From an uncultured Prevotellaceae bacterium (lineage in GTDB: Bacteria > Bacteroidota > Bacteroidia > Bacteroidales > Muribaculaceae): a stretch of DNA of 43,541 nucleotides. The notes below the pieces were generated by a model. It had not been told where the DNA came from. It saw only the letters and a list, made by a program, of their open reading frames with translations, and made no database searches. Where the stretch lies: assembly GCA_900317835.1 (NCBI GenBank), contig ONIL01000028.1, positions 1 to 43,541 on the forward strand, read 5' to 3'. The position numbers and the translations under genes were made by a program. Shown piece after piece: positions 1 to 8,656 of this stretch. How positions within the stretch are numbered: the stretch's first letter is position 1; every line of letters begins with the position of its first letter.

Positions 1-91
1 TGTTGCCACTCCCGCGCTGCCCCTCGACTTGCATGTGTTAAGCCTGTCGCTAGCGTTCATCCTGAGCCAGGATCAAACTCTTCGTTGTTGT
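1..91 (-). rRNA. rrs: 16S ribosomal RNA, 5' end only
   Basis: Read on the minus strand, this stretch carries the universal 16S 5' signature AGAGTTTGATCCTGGCTCAG at about 85-66, followed by the GATGAACGCTAGC and ACATGCAAGTCGAG segments of helix 3 to variable region 1. The wording of the region and the GGGGCAGC start of V1 fit Bacteroidales. Only about the first 90 nt are present; the gene runs off the left edge. The mature 5' end near 91 is estimated from Bacteroidetes 16S genes, which start a few bases before GAAGAGTTTG. Confidence 0.95.
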
Positions 92-290
92 ATTATCGTC
101 TCTTCTTTTGCAAGAATAAATGAAAACGTGACACTCGACCGAAGTTTTCCAGTTCTCAATTCCTGGCCTCTGTGATCAGGTTGAATTCGTATCTTACTGC
201 CTGTTGTACATCGTTTTAAACGACTCGGAATCGACGGGAACAACTAATAAATTGTCCCTTGTTCTCTTGTACTACTCATTGCTGCAAACA

Positions 291-302
291 TGTCAAAGAG
301 CT
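291..302 (-). promoter_or_regulatory. boxA-like antitermination element in the rrn leader
   Basis: On the minus strand the leader contains AGCTCTTTGACA, close to the bacterial rRNA boxA core (TGCTCTTTA). It sits between the rrn promoter and the 16S start, about 200 nt upstream of mature 16S, where NusB/NusE-type antitermination complexes load on rrn leaders. Assignment is by sequence similarity and position only. Confidence 0.5.
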
Positions 303-337
303 ATTGTTTAGCGCCACACCCGTGGCGAAAAGCGGTG

Positions 338-368
338 CAAAGGTACTGCCATTTTTGAAACTGACAAA
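338..368 (-). promoter_or_regulatory. rrn operon promoter (Bacteroidota type)
   Basis: On the minus strand a -33 element TTTG (365-368) and a -7 box TACCTTTG (338-345) are separated by 19 bp, matching the Bacteroidota primary sigma consensus TTTG-N19/20-TAnnTTTG. The region upstream of it (369-480) is very rich in A and T runs, as expected for an UP-type region of a strong rRNA promoter. It would start transcription about 240 nt upstream of mature 16S. The stretch 92-521 otherwise holds only this promoter and the leader. Confidence 0.85.
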
Positions 369-521
369 TTTTTTTGCAACTTTTTTTACTTGAAATTATT
401 GACAATTTGAGAAAAATAACGTTTAATTCACTGTAAAACAGCGCATTAAGCTAATAAAAAATTTTTTATTTTTTTTGCTGAAGGAGATGGGTTAACTGGA
501 CGAAATGGGCGAAATGGAGGG

Positions 522-1409
522 TTATGGGATCATACGGAAGAGACGTACGCCAATGTTGGTCTTGGAACGCTCAAGGTATTTGAAGAGGGGTTTGGACTCA
601 AGCATCACCTTGCCACCCGACATGGAGGCATCGAGCAGATAGGGATCACCCTTGTCATCGACAATGACAATACCCATGTGGGAAATATCAAGCCCTTCAA
701 CCTTGGTCACGAGGCCAATAAAGTCACCTGAACGCAGAGCAGCCTTGAGGGCCTTGTCGTTGAGCCAGGAACGCTTAATGTAGGGGAAACGATGATTGCG
801 CAATTCAAAGCGGCGAATCTTCTCGACCATGGCCGAATCATTCTTGAGCTGGCGGTAACTGTCGGTGTGGTGGGTCATGAAATCTATATTCTTGACCAAA
901 TAGTCGGCATGAGGCAAATCGGGGGTAATCTCCTGCATGTTGCCCCTCATGCGGTTGTCAATGATCCACTCGCTGATGTAGTGCAAGCGCGAGGAGTAGT
1001 CTCCCATCTCGCCATTGCGGTAACGCAGATTCTCGAGATTAGCGGCATAGTCGCGCCACGAGTACCGCCGGTTGAGCGTCGCACGCGCCAAGGCATATAG
1101 ACTCTCGATAAAAGTCGTGCAGTCAAGTTCGTGGATGTTGATGGTAAGCAATTCTTCATCACCCTCAAGGGTATGGGCCACGTATGGCGTTCCCAACAAT
1201 TCGCGTGCATAGAACTCGACAAGGGAGTTAGCTTCATCGAGGCCGCTGTCATACCCCTTCATCAGCAACTCGTTGATGCGAGTAGTGTCAGCATCACAGT
1301 GGAATCGCATCTGCTGAACGGTAGTGGCGGCATGAGCTACTGTCTGTTCTGACGGCCGCGGCGTGCAAGCCATCAGCAATATCGCGATCAAAAAAATAAT
1401 TTGCTTCAT
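522..1409 (-). CDS. DUF1460 lipoprotein, NlpC/P60-like amidase fold
   Basis: This 295-residue protein begins with a lipoprotein signal: a hydrophobic stretch followed by LLMAC, with the lipidated cysteine at residue 15. It therefore probably sits in a membrane facing the periplasm. Cys97 lies in LDCTTFIE, the signature of DUF1460 (PF07313), a Bacteroidota family with a papain/NlpC-like fold annotated as N-acetylmuramoyl-L-alanine amidase-like. The later SHMGIV segment supplies the likely catalytic histidine. By family it should act on peptidoglycan fragments or related peptides, but the substrate is not shown here. It is monocistronic and transcribed toward the rrn promoter. A TACTTTTG box lies 26 bp upstream of the start. 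Confidence 0.85.
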   Translation of the reverse strand: MKQIIFLIAILLMACTPRPSEQTVAHAATTVQQMRFHCDADTTRINELLMKGYDSGLDEANSLVEFYARELLGTPYVAHTLEGDEELLTINIHELDCTTFIESLYALARATLNRRYSWRDYAANLENLRYRNGEMGDYSSRLHYISEWIIDNRMRGNMQEITPDLPHADYLVKNIDFMTHHTDSYRQLKNDSAMVEKIRRFELRNHRFPYIKRSWLNDKALKAALRSGDFIGLVTKVEGLDISHMGIVIVDDKGDPYLLDASMSGGKVMLESKPLFKYLERSKTNIGVRLFRMIP

Positions 1410-1434
1410 CTTTATATCATTTACATTGATGACA

Positions 1435-1442
1435 CAAAAGTA
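1435..1442 (-). promoter_or_regulatory. -7 box candidate for the DUF1460 gene
   Basis: TACTTTTG on the minus strand fits TAnnTTTG and lies 25 bp before the start codon. No convincing TTTG is present about 20 bp upstream, so only the -7 half is supported. Confidence 0.4.
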
Positions 1443-1595
1443 CTAAAAAGACTTGAGATGATCGGCTCGAGGCATAAGTTTTTTCTTTTATATAATAATG
1501 TGTCATATTCCGCGACTAAAGTATAAAGAAAACAAAATTAAACCCCAGGGGCTGTTGATTGTCTAAAAAAATGTGTAACTTAGCAGGTTGAAAAA

Positions 1596-2216
1596 ATGGA
1601 AAAGAGGAGATTTTTCATAGTATTGACGGCCATCATGCTCGCGACAGGGAGTCTGCTGGCTAGTGGGGAGAACGAGGTTATCGTCACCCGGCAAATGACC
1701 ACGGGGCAACGCAACTCATTGCCCGAAAAGGCCATCACACTGGAACTGAAACGATTGGCATTCAACAAAAAAGCCGACGCCACCCTTGTTGACGCCATTC
1801 GCCAGGTAATGGATACCATCGCACAAGAGGATTACCAGAACCGCACCTTTGCGCTGCTGATTGAGCCCAAAACCGATGGCAGCGTAACAATCGCTGCCCA
1901 GAACGACGACATCGTGACACGCGGCAAGCAAGACGCAACGATTTACCTTGGCGACCTGGAGCATGGACGATATCACTTCGTGGTGCTCACAAGCAAGGAC
2001 AACCAAAGCCTGCTGGAGCAGACCTTCAAGCGCCAAGGCAAGGTAAAATATGTGCAGGAGTTTGAGTTCGTGCAATACCCCACCCCACGCTATCCAACGA
2101 TAGTCACGGGGCGTTGGACACCAAAAGCGGGATTCAAGTTTGACAGTATTGCCATCAACGAGGATCCAAACGGTGATCGAGACTCATTCGACACTCCCGC
2201 CGTCATGCAGGATTAA
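1596..2216 (+). CDS. Exported protein of unknown function
   Basis: The 206-residue product has a classical N-terminal signal: basic MEKRR, a hydrophobic core, then small residues near position 20-23. It is likely periplasmic or surface-associated. The rest is a soluble, charge-rich mixture with a predicted beta-rich C-terminal half and no motif I recognise. It ends 19 bp before the kinase-like gene at 2236, so the two are probably cotranscribed, though nothing in this protein suggests a nucleotide role. A degenerate -7 element (TAACTTAG, 1575-1582) precedes it by 13 bp. I do not recognise the family. Confidence 0.75.
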   Translation: MEKRRFFIVLTAIMLATGSLLASGENEVIVTRQMTTGQRNSLPEKAITLELKRLAFNKKADATLVDAIRQVMDTIAQEDYQNRTFALLIEPKTDGSVTIAAQNDDIVTRGKQDATIYLGDLEHGRYHFVVLTSKDNQSLLEQTFKRQGKVKYVQEFEFVQYPTPRYPTIVTGRWTPKAGFKFDSIAINEDPNGDRDSFDTPAVMQD

Positions 2217-2235
2217 CCAACAACCAGATAAAACG

Positions 2236-2883
2236 ATGAACGAAGACCTTAAAAAAACCAATGACCTGAATTATGTGATCGCCATCGGACGCCAGTTCGG
2301 CAGTGGCGGCCGCGAGGTGGGACAACGCGTGGCCCAGATGCTTGATATCAACTACTTTGACAAGCAGTTGCTGCTCGAGGCATCGAAGGCAAGCGGCATC
2401 CACCCCGAGATGTTTGAGGCCGCCGACGAGCGCACCCCCAAGTTCTTCCCCAGCCTGTGGCCTTTGAACCTGGCCATGGCGGGCTCGACTTTCATGGGCG
2501 AGGTGACAATGAGCGACGAGAACATCTACAAGGCCCAGTGCCAAGTGATGAAAGACCTGGTGGACCGCAAGCCATGTGTAATCGTGGGCCGCACGGCCGA
2601 CTATGTACTGCGCGACTACTGCACGGTCATCAGCGTGTTCCTGCACGCTCCCATCGAAGACCGCGTGAAGCGCATCATGGCTCGTGGTGACTGCGACACA
2701 CGCGAGGCCGCCGAGAAACGCGCCGACAAGGCCAACAAACTGCGCGCCGAGTACTACAACTTCTACACCGACAAGCTGTGGGGCCACGCCGAGAGTTATG
2801 ACCTGTGCCTGGACTCTAGCCTGCTGGGTATCGAGGGCACCGCACAACTCATCGTCGACTACGTCAAGCGCCGCCTGGAATAA
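2236..2883 (+). CDS. Cytidylate kinase-like family protein
   Basis: The 215-residue product starts with a P-loop-like IGRQFGSGGREVG motif (residues about 15-28), characteristic of the cytidylate kinase-like family PF13189. This family is a P-loop NMP-kinase relative common in Bacteroidota and Firmicutes. It also has an IVGRTADYVL segment and an arginine-rich lid region. The family is presumed to phosphorylate a small nucleotide or related substrate, but the true substrate is not established; it is distinct from canonical Cmk. The reading frame is open from 2140, but that start would overlap the preceding gene by 77 bp. The ATG at 2236, just before MNEDLKK, is preferred. It is probably cotranscribed with the upstream exported-protein gene. 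Confidence 0.85.
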   Translation: MNEDLKKTNDLNYVIAIGRQFGSGGREVGQRVAQMLDINYFDKQLLLEASKASGIHPEMFEAADERTPKFFPSLWPLNLAMAGSTFMGEVTMSDENIYKAQCQVMKDLVDRKPCVIVGRTADYVLRDYCTVISVFLHAPIEDRVKRIMARGDCDTREAAEKRADKANKLRAEYYNFYTDKLWGHAESYDLCLDSSLLGIEGTAQLIVDYVKRRLE

Positions 2884-3021
2884 AAACAACGACAGTTCAA
2901 GTATAAGATAACAAGAAATGCAAGAAGCACAAAACAATAAATCTTAATAAGAAAGGAACATTCTTAATTTCATTAGTCGCTGACATAATGGGCGCGTTTT
3001 CACATCTTTTAGGATGGAAAG

Positions 3022-3053
3022 GTTGTGGGGGTGGAAGATTGTGTGTACCTTTG
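3022..3053 (+). promoter_or_regulatory. Promoter of the AAA-CYTH gene
   Basis: A GTTG element (TTG at 3023-3025) and TACCTTTG (3046-3053) are separated by 20 bp, matching the Bacteroidota promoter. The -7 box lies 36 bp before the ATG at 3090, giving a leader of about 30 nt. Confidence 0.75.
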
Positions 3054-3089
3054 ACCTTCTTTTTGTGAAACATTGATTTTAACACGGAA

Positions 3090-4187
3090 ATGACTGATAA
3101 GATCACCAATAAAATCACTAAGATTGTGTTGACCGGTGGCCCCTGCGCGGGCAAGACAACCGCTATGGCACGCATTATTGAGCACTTCAGCAGCCTGGGA
3201 TTCCAGGTATTCGCCATTCCCGAGGTGCCCACGATGTTCAGCAGCGCTGGCGTGAATTACCTGACGCATAACAAGACCTTATTCTTTGAGGCCGAAAAAT
3301 CGACGCTCAACATCCAGCTTGCCCTCGAGGACCACTTCGCCAAGATGGCGGCCGAGTGCAGCAAGCCCGTTCTCATCGTGTGCGACCGCGGCACGATGGA
3401 CATCAGCGCCTATGTTTCGCCCGAGATTTGGGAGGCATTGACCGAAGAGATGGGCACCAATACCGTGAAGTTGCGCGATGCCCGCTACGAGGCCATCCTG
3501 CACATGGTAACGGCAGCAGCTGGTGCCGAGCAGTTCTACACCAACGAGAACAACAAGTTCCGCAGCGAGGATGTGGAACTGGCACGTGAGCTCGACCGCA
3601 AAGTACTGAGCGCTTGGACGGGACACCCCCACCTGAGGGTTATCGGCAACCAGACGGACTTTGACGACAAACTGCGCCAAGTGCTGAACGAGATCTCGAC
3701 AGTGCTGGGTGTGCCTAGCCCCATCGAGCAGGAGCGCAAGTACATTGTCAAGGTTACGGGCGAAATCCCCGACTACACTGAGAGCGAAATCACCCAAACC
3801 TACCTGCTGAGTGAGCCAGGCACCGAGATGCGCGTGCGCAAACGCGGCTGGCAGGGTAGCTACGTCTATTTCCAGACCATCAAGAAGACCGTGAGCAGCG
3901 ACAAGCAGATCGAGACCGAGCGCCGCATTACTGCCCAGCAGTATGTGGACCTGCTGCAGCTGGCCGATCCCAACCGCAAGCCCATCAGCAAGATGCGCAA
4001 GTGCTTCGTTTGGAAAAACCGCTACTTCGAGCTCGACACCTACATCGAGCCCAAGCTAGGTATGCAAATCCTTGAACTCGAGGGAGTTCGCGAGGGTGAC
4101 GAGGTGGAAATGCCGCCATTCATCAAGGTGGTTGAGGATATCACTGGCAACGAGAAATATTATAATTATCAGCTATCCCTACGATAA
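3090..4187 (+). CDS. AAA_28 ATPase fused to CYTH triphosphate-tunnel domain
   Basis: The 365-residue protein has two domains. Residues about 10-200 form a P-loop kinase/ATPase with Walker A GGPCAGKTT and a Walker-B-like VLIVCDRG, as in AAA_28 (PF13521). Residues about 215-365 form a CYTH domain with the diagnostic ExExK in IEQERKYIVK and alternating acidic/basic strands (RVRKRGW, ELDTYIEPK, ILELEG) that line the triphosphate tunnel. The same order of domains occurs in the animal Ttd14 protein and its bacterial relatives. The CYTH part should bind a triphosphate or phosphorylated ligand with metal; the reaction is not known. The gene has its own promoter and is followed after 33 bp by an MscS channel gene. 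Confidence 0.85.
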   Translation: MTDKITNKITKIVLTGGPCAGKTTAMARIIEHFSSLGFQVFAIPEVPTMFSSAGVNYLTHNKTLFFEAEKSTLNIQLALEDHFAKMAAECSKPVLIVCDRGTMDISAYVSPEIWEALTEEMGTNTVKLRDARYEAILHMVTAAAGAEQFYTNENNKFRSEDVELARELDRKVLSAWTGHPHLRVIGNQTDFDDKLRQVLNEISTVLGVPSPIEQERKYIVKVTGEIPDYTESEITQTYLLSEPGTEMRVRKRGWQGSYVYFQTIKKTVSSDKQIETERRITAQQYVDLLQLADPNRKPISKMRKCFVWKNRYFELDTYIEPKLGMQILELEGVREGDEVEMPPFIKVVEDITGNEKYYNYQLSLR

Positions 4188-4220
4188 TCCCTCATCCAAT
4201 CGCTCAAGGCAAGGAACAAG

Positions 4221-5384
4221 ATGATATTGAACAAGATACTGCTGCAGATTCCCATTGCGGCTCCCGACACAGCTGCAGCCAACAAGATCCAAGAGGCGAC
4301 CCATGCCGTGACATCGCGCGTGGACTCACTGGCGACGAAGTTGAATCCCGACTCGATTGCGGCGATGACACCCGACAAGATTGTTGACCAGTTCAAGTAC
4401 CTGGACCTGGGCAGTCTGGTCACTTCATTGTCGAGCCAGCTCATTTCGCTGGGTCTGCGCATTCTTGCCGCCATCCTGATTTTCTACATCGGCAAATTCA
4501 TCATCAACAAGATTTATAACCTGGCGCGCGCCATCATGGTACGCAAGGACTTTGACCGCTCGTTGATTTCGTTCTTGCTCAGTTTCATCCGCATCACACT
4601 GCTGTTCCTGCTCATCATCACCGTCATCGGCGTCCTGGGCATTGAGACCAGCTCGTTCATTGCCATCTTTGCCAGTGCCGGTGTCGCTATCGGTATGGCC
4701 CTCAGCGGCACGTTGCAGAACTTTGCCGGCGGAGTGCTCATCCTGCTTTTGAAGCCCTACAAGGTGGGCGACTATATCGAGTTCGGCGAGTTAAAAGGCA
4801 CTGTGCGCGAGATCCAAATCTTCAATACCATCATCAACACCTATAACAACGACCGCATCGTCATCCCTAACGGCGGATTGGCCACCAGTTCACTGAAAAA
4901 CTTCAGTGCCGAGCCCTACCACCGCGTGGAGTGGCGTGTGGGCATCAGCTACGGCGACGACGTGGACAAGGCACGCAAGGTAATTCTCGACATCCTAGCC
5001 AACGATGGCCGTGTTGTCCACACCGATGCCGACGTCAAGGAGGACGAGCAACCCACCGCGGCTGTCACCGAAGAGCATGAGCCGAAGCAGATGCCCTGGT
5101 GGCAACGACTGTTCCACTGGCATCGACGCCGCACCGAGGAATTGCGTGAGGAGCACGAGGCCAAGCTTGCCGCGCTCATCCCCAAGCCCGATTACACGCC
5201 CACGGTGGCCGTCGAGAGCCTTGGTGACAGCCAGGTGACCCTGATTGTCCGCGCATGGACCGAAATTGTCAACTATTGGGGCGTGCTCTATGATGTAAAC
5301 GAGCAGATTTACAAGCAACTGCCTCATCACGGCCTGCACTTCCCGTTCCCCCAAATGGACGTTCACGTTAATAGTAATAATTAA
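4221..5384 (+). CDS. MscS-family mechanosensitive channel
   Basis: The 387-residue inner-membrane protein has an N-terminal region of about 60 residues, three hydrophobic segments (about 76-97, 115-140 and 145-178) and the MscS pore and beta-domain signature: GVAIGMALSGTLQNFAGG in the pore helix, then VGDYIEFG, GTVREI and RIVIPNGG. By family it opens under membrane tension to release solutes during hypo-osmotic shock. Between the beta domain and the C-terminal alpha-beta domain there is a charged insert at about residues 273-320, rich in Glu, Arg and His (AAVTEEHEP...HWHRRRTEELREE), which is unusual and probably cytosolic. It follows the AAA-CYTH gene closely and precedes a TPR gene by 12 bp. 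Confidence 0.92.
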   Translation: MILNKILLQIPIAAPDTAAANKIQEATHAVTSRVDSLATKLNPDSIAAMTPDKIVDQFKYLDLGSLVTSLSSQLISLGLRILAAILIFYIGKFIINKIYNLARAIMVRKDFDRSLISFLLSFIRITLLFLLIITVIGVLGIETSSFIAIFASAGVAIGMALSGTLQNFAGGVLILLLKPYKVGDYIEFGELKGTVREIQIFNTIINTYNNDRIVIPNGGLATSSLKNFSAEPYHRVEWRVGISYGDDVDKARKVILDILANDGRVVHTDADVKEDEQPTAAVTEEHEPKQMPWWQRLFHWHRRRTEELREEHEAKLAALIPKPDYTPTVAVESLGDSQVTLIVRAWTEIVNYWGVLYDVNEQIYKQLPHHGLHFPFPQMDVHVNSNN

Positions 5385-5396
5385 CAGATAATAGTG

Positions 5397-6323
5397 ATGA
5401 GGGCTGGTATTAATTTGCTTGTGTGCTTGATGGTGGTTTTGCTCGTGTCGGGGACGATGATGGCACAGGTGGTCAATTCTATCGGCGAGGAGAACATGAA
5501 GGTGCCACAAGGACTGAAACCGCAGTCGAAGGCTGAAACGCCTCTTATTGCCGATATCGATGCCGAGACACCCTATTTCCAATATCTCGACTCTGCTCAG
5601 AACTACATTTACAGTCATGACTGGCCCATGGCCGAGCAGTGGCTGCTCAAGGCTTTCACGAGTGACCCTGACAACCCAGGTAACTCAATGGTATTGAGCA
5701 ACATCGCCACGCTGCAACGCTATCAGGGCAAACTCGCCGAAGCGGTAAAGAACTATTCGCTGGCCCTCGACATGACGCCTCATGCCGTGACGTTGTTGTT
5801 GAACCGGGCTGCACTCTACGTCGAGATGGATAGCGTCGAGAGGGCAATAGACGATTATGAGCGCGTGTGCGAACTCGACCCCTATGACACCGAGGCCCGC
5901 TATTCGCTCGGGGTGCTGATTATGGAACAGGGCAACACAAAGCGCGCCGAAGACCTGTTCAACGAGATTAAACGCATCAACCCCAATTCAGGCCTTTACC
6001 ACGAGGGTATGGGCCTGCTGAACAAGCGAAATGGCAACTATGCGCGTGCAGCCGAACTATTCACCCAGGTCATTAAGGTTCAACCTAATGCCCAACTGCT
6101 GGGCAACCGCGCCGACTGCTACCTCATCCTCAAGCGCCTCAACGAGGCCGAGGCCGACATCCGCACCGCCCTCGAGATGACTCCCGACGACCCCTACCTG
6201 TATCTGTTGCGAGCCAAATTGAACAAAATGCGCTTTGAGCGCGACCAAATGAACCGCGACATCGACACCGCAGTTTCCCTGGGGCTGAGCCGCGACTACA
6301 TCCTCAACACCCTCGAGGAATAA
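5397..6323 (+). CDS. Secreted tetratricopeptide-repeat protein
   Basis: This 308-residue protein starts with a signal peptide (hydrophobic core LVCLMVVLLVSG, then MMAQ). About six TPR units follow across residues 75-300, with the expected spacing of W/Y-G-x-A-like residues (for example YQGKLAEAVKNYSLAL and RAIDDYERVCELDPYD). TPR proteins are interaction scaffolds, and its exported location suggests a role in assembly or lipoprotein trafficking at the envelope. A GTG at 5394 is immediately followed by ATG at 5397, and the ATG is preferred. It ends 8 bp before the convergent flavin reductase gene with no visible terminator between them. The partner is unknown. Confidence 0.88.
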   Translation: MRAGINLLVCLMVVLLVSGTMMAQVVNSIGEENMKVPQGLKPQSKAETPLIADIDAETPYFQYLDSAQNYIYSHDWPMAEQWLLKAFTSDPDNPGNSMVLSNIATLQRYQGKLAEAVKNYSLALDMTPHAVTLLLNRAALYVEMDSVERAIDDYERVCELDPYDTEARYSLGVLIMEQGNTKRAEDLFNEIKRINPNSGLYHEGMGLLNKRNGNYARAAELFTQVIKVQPNAQLLGNRADCYLILKRLNEAEADIRTALEMTPDDPYLYLLRAKLNKMRFERDQMNRDIDTAVSLGLSRDYILNTLEE

Positions 6324-6331
6324 TCATCTTT

Positions 6332-6991
6332 TCACTTGCTACCTGCCTGCTCCACGAGGCGTCGGCCCAAAGCGTGGGCGGCCTCCAAATCCTTCGGGAA
6401 CTGGGTATCCCGTTGGGCCTGCTTTGCAGCTACATCAAATGCAGCAGCATCATAGCGGTTGTAGTCGTTGAACTGCCAGGTGTTCAGTGCCAGCAACACC
6501 TCGGTGGGACCGAACATACCCAACTGGCGGGCACTGGCTTCGAGCAGCACGTCATACTTGATTTGCCGGTAAATGTCCTCGTTAGGGCAGTTCATTGTGT
6601 AGATGGTCGCCGAGTGAATGACCTTATTGACCACAGGATGGCTGTAGTCCGAGTAATTGACAGCAGGAAAAACAAGGCGTTCCATGAAGGCGCGCAAGTT
6701 GGCACTCGGATAGCTGCAATAGACGGGCGATCCGCAAACGAGAACATCGGCCTCGACGGCCTTCTCCAGAATGGGCAGCAAGTCGTCCTTGAACGAGCAG
6801 ACGCCCTTGCGGCCTCCCTTGACCTTGCAGGCAAAACAACTCATGCAACCCTTGTAATTGAGGCTGCGGTCATACAGGTTGACCAGTTCAACCTCGGCAC
6901 CGGCCTCGCGCGCACCCAGCATCGCTTGCTCCAGCATCAGCGCCGTATTCATGTTCTTGCGGGGACTCCCGTTGACAAATAATGCTTTCAT
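6332..6991 (-). CDS. Flavodoxin-like NAD(P)H-dependent FMN reductase / iron-sulfur flavoprotein-like
   Basis: The 219-residue product begins MKALFVNGSPRKNMNT, the FMN phosphate-binding loop of the flavodoxin-like NADPH-dependent FMN reductase family. GSPVYCSYPSANLRAFMER is the second flavin-contact region. A cysteine cluster, CMSCFAC followed nine residues later by another Cys, resembles the CX2CX2CXnC cluster of iron-sulfur flavoproteins, though the last spacing is longer than usual. It may carry FMN plus a cluster and act in electron transfer or quinone/xenobiotic reduction. The frame is open to 7090, but the ATG at 6991 matches the conserved start and lies downstream of a strong promoter; starting earlier would run through that promoter. 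Confidence 0.85.
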   Translation of the reverse strand: MKALFVNGSPRKNMNTALMLEQAMLGAREAGAEVELVNLYDRSLNYKGCMSCFACKVKGGRKGVCSFKDDLLPILEKAVEADVLVCGSPVYCSYPSANLRAFMERLVFPAVNYSDYSHPVVNKVIHSATIYTMNCPNEDIYRQIKYDVLLEASARQLGMFGPTEVLLALNTWQFNDYNRYDAAAFDVAAKQAQRDTQFPKDLEAAHALGRRLVEQAGSK

Positions 6992-7025
6992 TTTAATCTG
7001 TTTTAAGTTTATAGTGGAAAGTGTA

Positions 7026-7057
7026 CAAAGGTAACTAATTATCCTCACAGCAGCAAA
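7026..7057 (-). promoter_or_regulatory. Promoter of the flavin reductase gene
   Basis: On the minus strand TTTG (7054-7057) and TACCTTTG (7026-7033) are 20 bp apart, a full match to the Bacteroidota consensus. The -7 box lies 34 bp before the ATG at 6991 and decides that start. Confidence 0.85.
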
Positions 7058-7140
7058 TGCTTCTTGACTTTCAATCTTAATTTGTGGCATCTCGAAGTCG
7101 AAAACTCCCTATTCCTGACGCCAAACTACCAAGAATTCAC

Positions 7141-7148
7141 TACCTTTG
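7141..7148 (+). promoter_or_regulatory. -7 box for rlmD, only 8 bp before the start codon
   Basis: TACCTTTG ends 8 bp before the ATG at 7157, so the transcript would have almost no leader. The -33 region (about 7117-7121) has no clean TTTG. The box decides the start at 7157 over the upstream in-frame start at 7064. Confidence 0.6.
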
Positions 7149-7156
7149 CAGTTGAA

Positions 7157-8563
7157 ATGAGAAAGAAAAAGGATATTCCGGTTATTGAGAACTTTGAGAT
7201 TACGGGTGTGGCGGCCGAGGGGAAAAGCCTCGGGCGCTGGAACGACCTCGTGGTGTTTGTCCCCTTTGGTGCCCCTGGCGACGTAATTGACCTGAAAATC
7301 GACCGCAAGAAGCATAGTTATGCCGAGGGCCATATTGAACGCTTGGTCAAACCTAGTCCGTTGCGCGTTGAGCCCATGTGTGAGCACTTTGGCCTGTGTG
7401 GCGGCTGCAAGTGGCAGCACCTGCCCTATGACTACCAACTGCAGTGCAAGCAGCAACAGGTGGTGGATGCCATGGAGCGCATTGCCAAGGTTCCCATCCC
7501 CGCCATCAACCCCATACTGGGATCGGCTGCTACAACACATTACCGCAACAAACTGGAATTCACGTTTTCCAACAAATGTTGGCTCACGCGTGAGCAACTC
7601 GACAGCGGAGCTGAGTTCCCCGACCGTAACGCTGCTGGTTTCCACATCCCCGGAGCTTTTGACAAGGTGCTTGACATCAAGCGCTGCTGGCTGCAGGACG
7701 ACATCAGCAACGAGATGCGCCTGTTCATCCGCAACCACTGTGTCGAGAAGGGTTATTCCTTCTATGACATCCGTGGACAGCAGGGTTTCATCCGCATGAC
7801 CATGACGCGCACCGCCAGCACAGGTGAGGTGATGCAGGTCATCGTGTTCGGCGAGGACAATCAGGCGGTTATCGATGACGTGATGAGTGCCGTGCATGAG
7901 CGTTTTCCGCAGATCACCTCGCTGCTCTACGTCATCAACCTCAAGGTCAACGACTCGCTGGCCGACCAAGAATTCATCACCTACAGCGGCCGCGACTACA
8001 TCGAGGAGGAGATGGAAGGCTTAAAGTTCCGCGTGGGGCCCAAGTCGTTCTACCAGACCAACTCCCGCCAAGCATACGAACTTTACAAGGTGGCGCGCCG
8101 CATGGCTGCTCTCACAGGTGACGAACTGGTCTATGACCTGTACACAGGCACGGGCACTATCGCCAACTTTGTCGCCCGGCAGGCCCGCCAAGTCATCGGC
8201 ATCGAGTATGTCCCCGAGGCGATTGAGGATGCCAAACTCAATTCCCGCGTGAACGGCATCGAGAACACCCTGTTCTACGCCGGTGACATGAAAGACGTGC
8301 TCACCGACGGGTTCATCGCCGAGCATGGCCGTCCCGAGGTGATGATCATCGACCCACCCCGTGCCGGCATGCATGAGGACGTGGTCAAGGTTATTCTCAA
8401 CGCCGAGCCCGACAAGTTGGTCTATGTGAGCTGTAATCCCGCAACCCAGGCGCGCGACATCGCCATGCTCGACGAGAAGTATCGCGTCATGGAAATCCAA
8501 CCCGTGGATATGTTCCCCCATACCCATCACGTTGAGAACGTCGCCCTGCTCGAGAAGAAATAG
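7157..8563 (+). CDS. rlmD: RlmD-type 23S rRNA (uracil-C5) methyltransferase
   Basis: This 468-residue enzyme has the layout of the RumA/RlmD/TrmA family. An N-terminal TRAM domain covers residues about 10-75. The iron-sulfur cysteines are in CEHFGLCGGCKWQH, with a fourth in QLQCKQQ. A Rossmann domain for S-adenosylmethionine carries YDLYTGTGTIANF, and the catalytic region carries DPPRAGMH and VSCNPATQARD, where the cysteine is the nucleophile. It methylates C5 of a uracil in 23S rRNA; Bacteroidota often have more than one paralogue, so the exact position (1939 or 747) cannot be fixed. It is divergent from the flavin reductase gene and is followed by a strong terminator. Confidence 0.9.
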   Translation: MRKKKDIPVIENFEITGVAAEGKSLGRWNDLVVFVPFGAPGDVIDLKIDRKKHSYAEGHIERLVKPSPLRVEPMCEHFGLCGGCKWQHLPYDYQLQCKQQQVVDAMERIAKVPIPAINPILGSAATTHYRNKLEFTFSNKCWLTREQLDSGAEFPDRNAAGFHIPGAFDKVLDIKRCWLQDDISNEMRLFIRNHCVEKGYSFYDIRGQQGFIRMTMTRTASTGEVMQVIVFGEDNQAVIDDVMSAVHERFPQITSLLYVINLKVNDSLADQEFITYSGRDYIEEEMEGLKFRVGPKSFYQTNSRQAYELYKVARRMAALTGDELVYDLYTGTGTIANFVARQARQVIGIEYVPEAIEDAKLNSRVNGIENTLFYAGDMKDVLTDGFIAEHGRPEVMIIDPPRAGMHEDVVKVILNAEPDKLVYVSCNPATQARDIAMLDEKYRVMEIQPVDMFPHTHHVENVALLEKK

Positions 8564-8593
8564 TCACAAATGACCTAATAGGTCTTCAAAAGT

Positions 8594-8656
8594 CCGCAAT
8601 TATCGTTAATAAACCTTATTGTTAGGGTCTTTGGAACGATAATTGCGGGATTTTTT
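8594..8656 (+). terminator. Rho-independent terminator after rlmD
   Basis: A perfect 14-bp inverted repeat (8594-8607 CCGCAATTATCGTT with 8635-8648) encloses a 27-nt loop and is followed by GATTTTTT. The loop and the 3' side overlap the promoter region of parE, so the end of one transcript and the start of the next share sequence. Confidence 0.85.
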
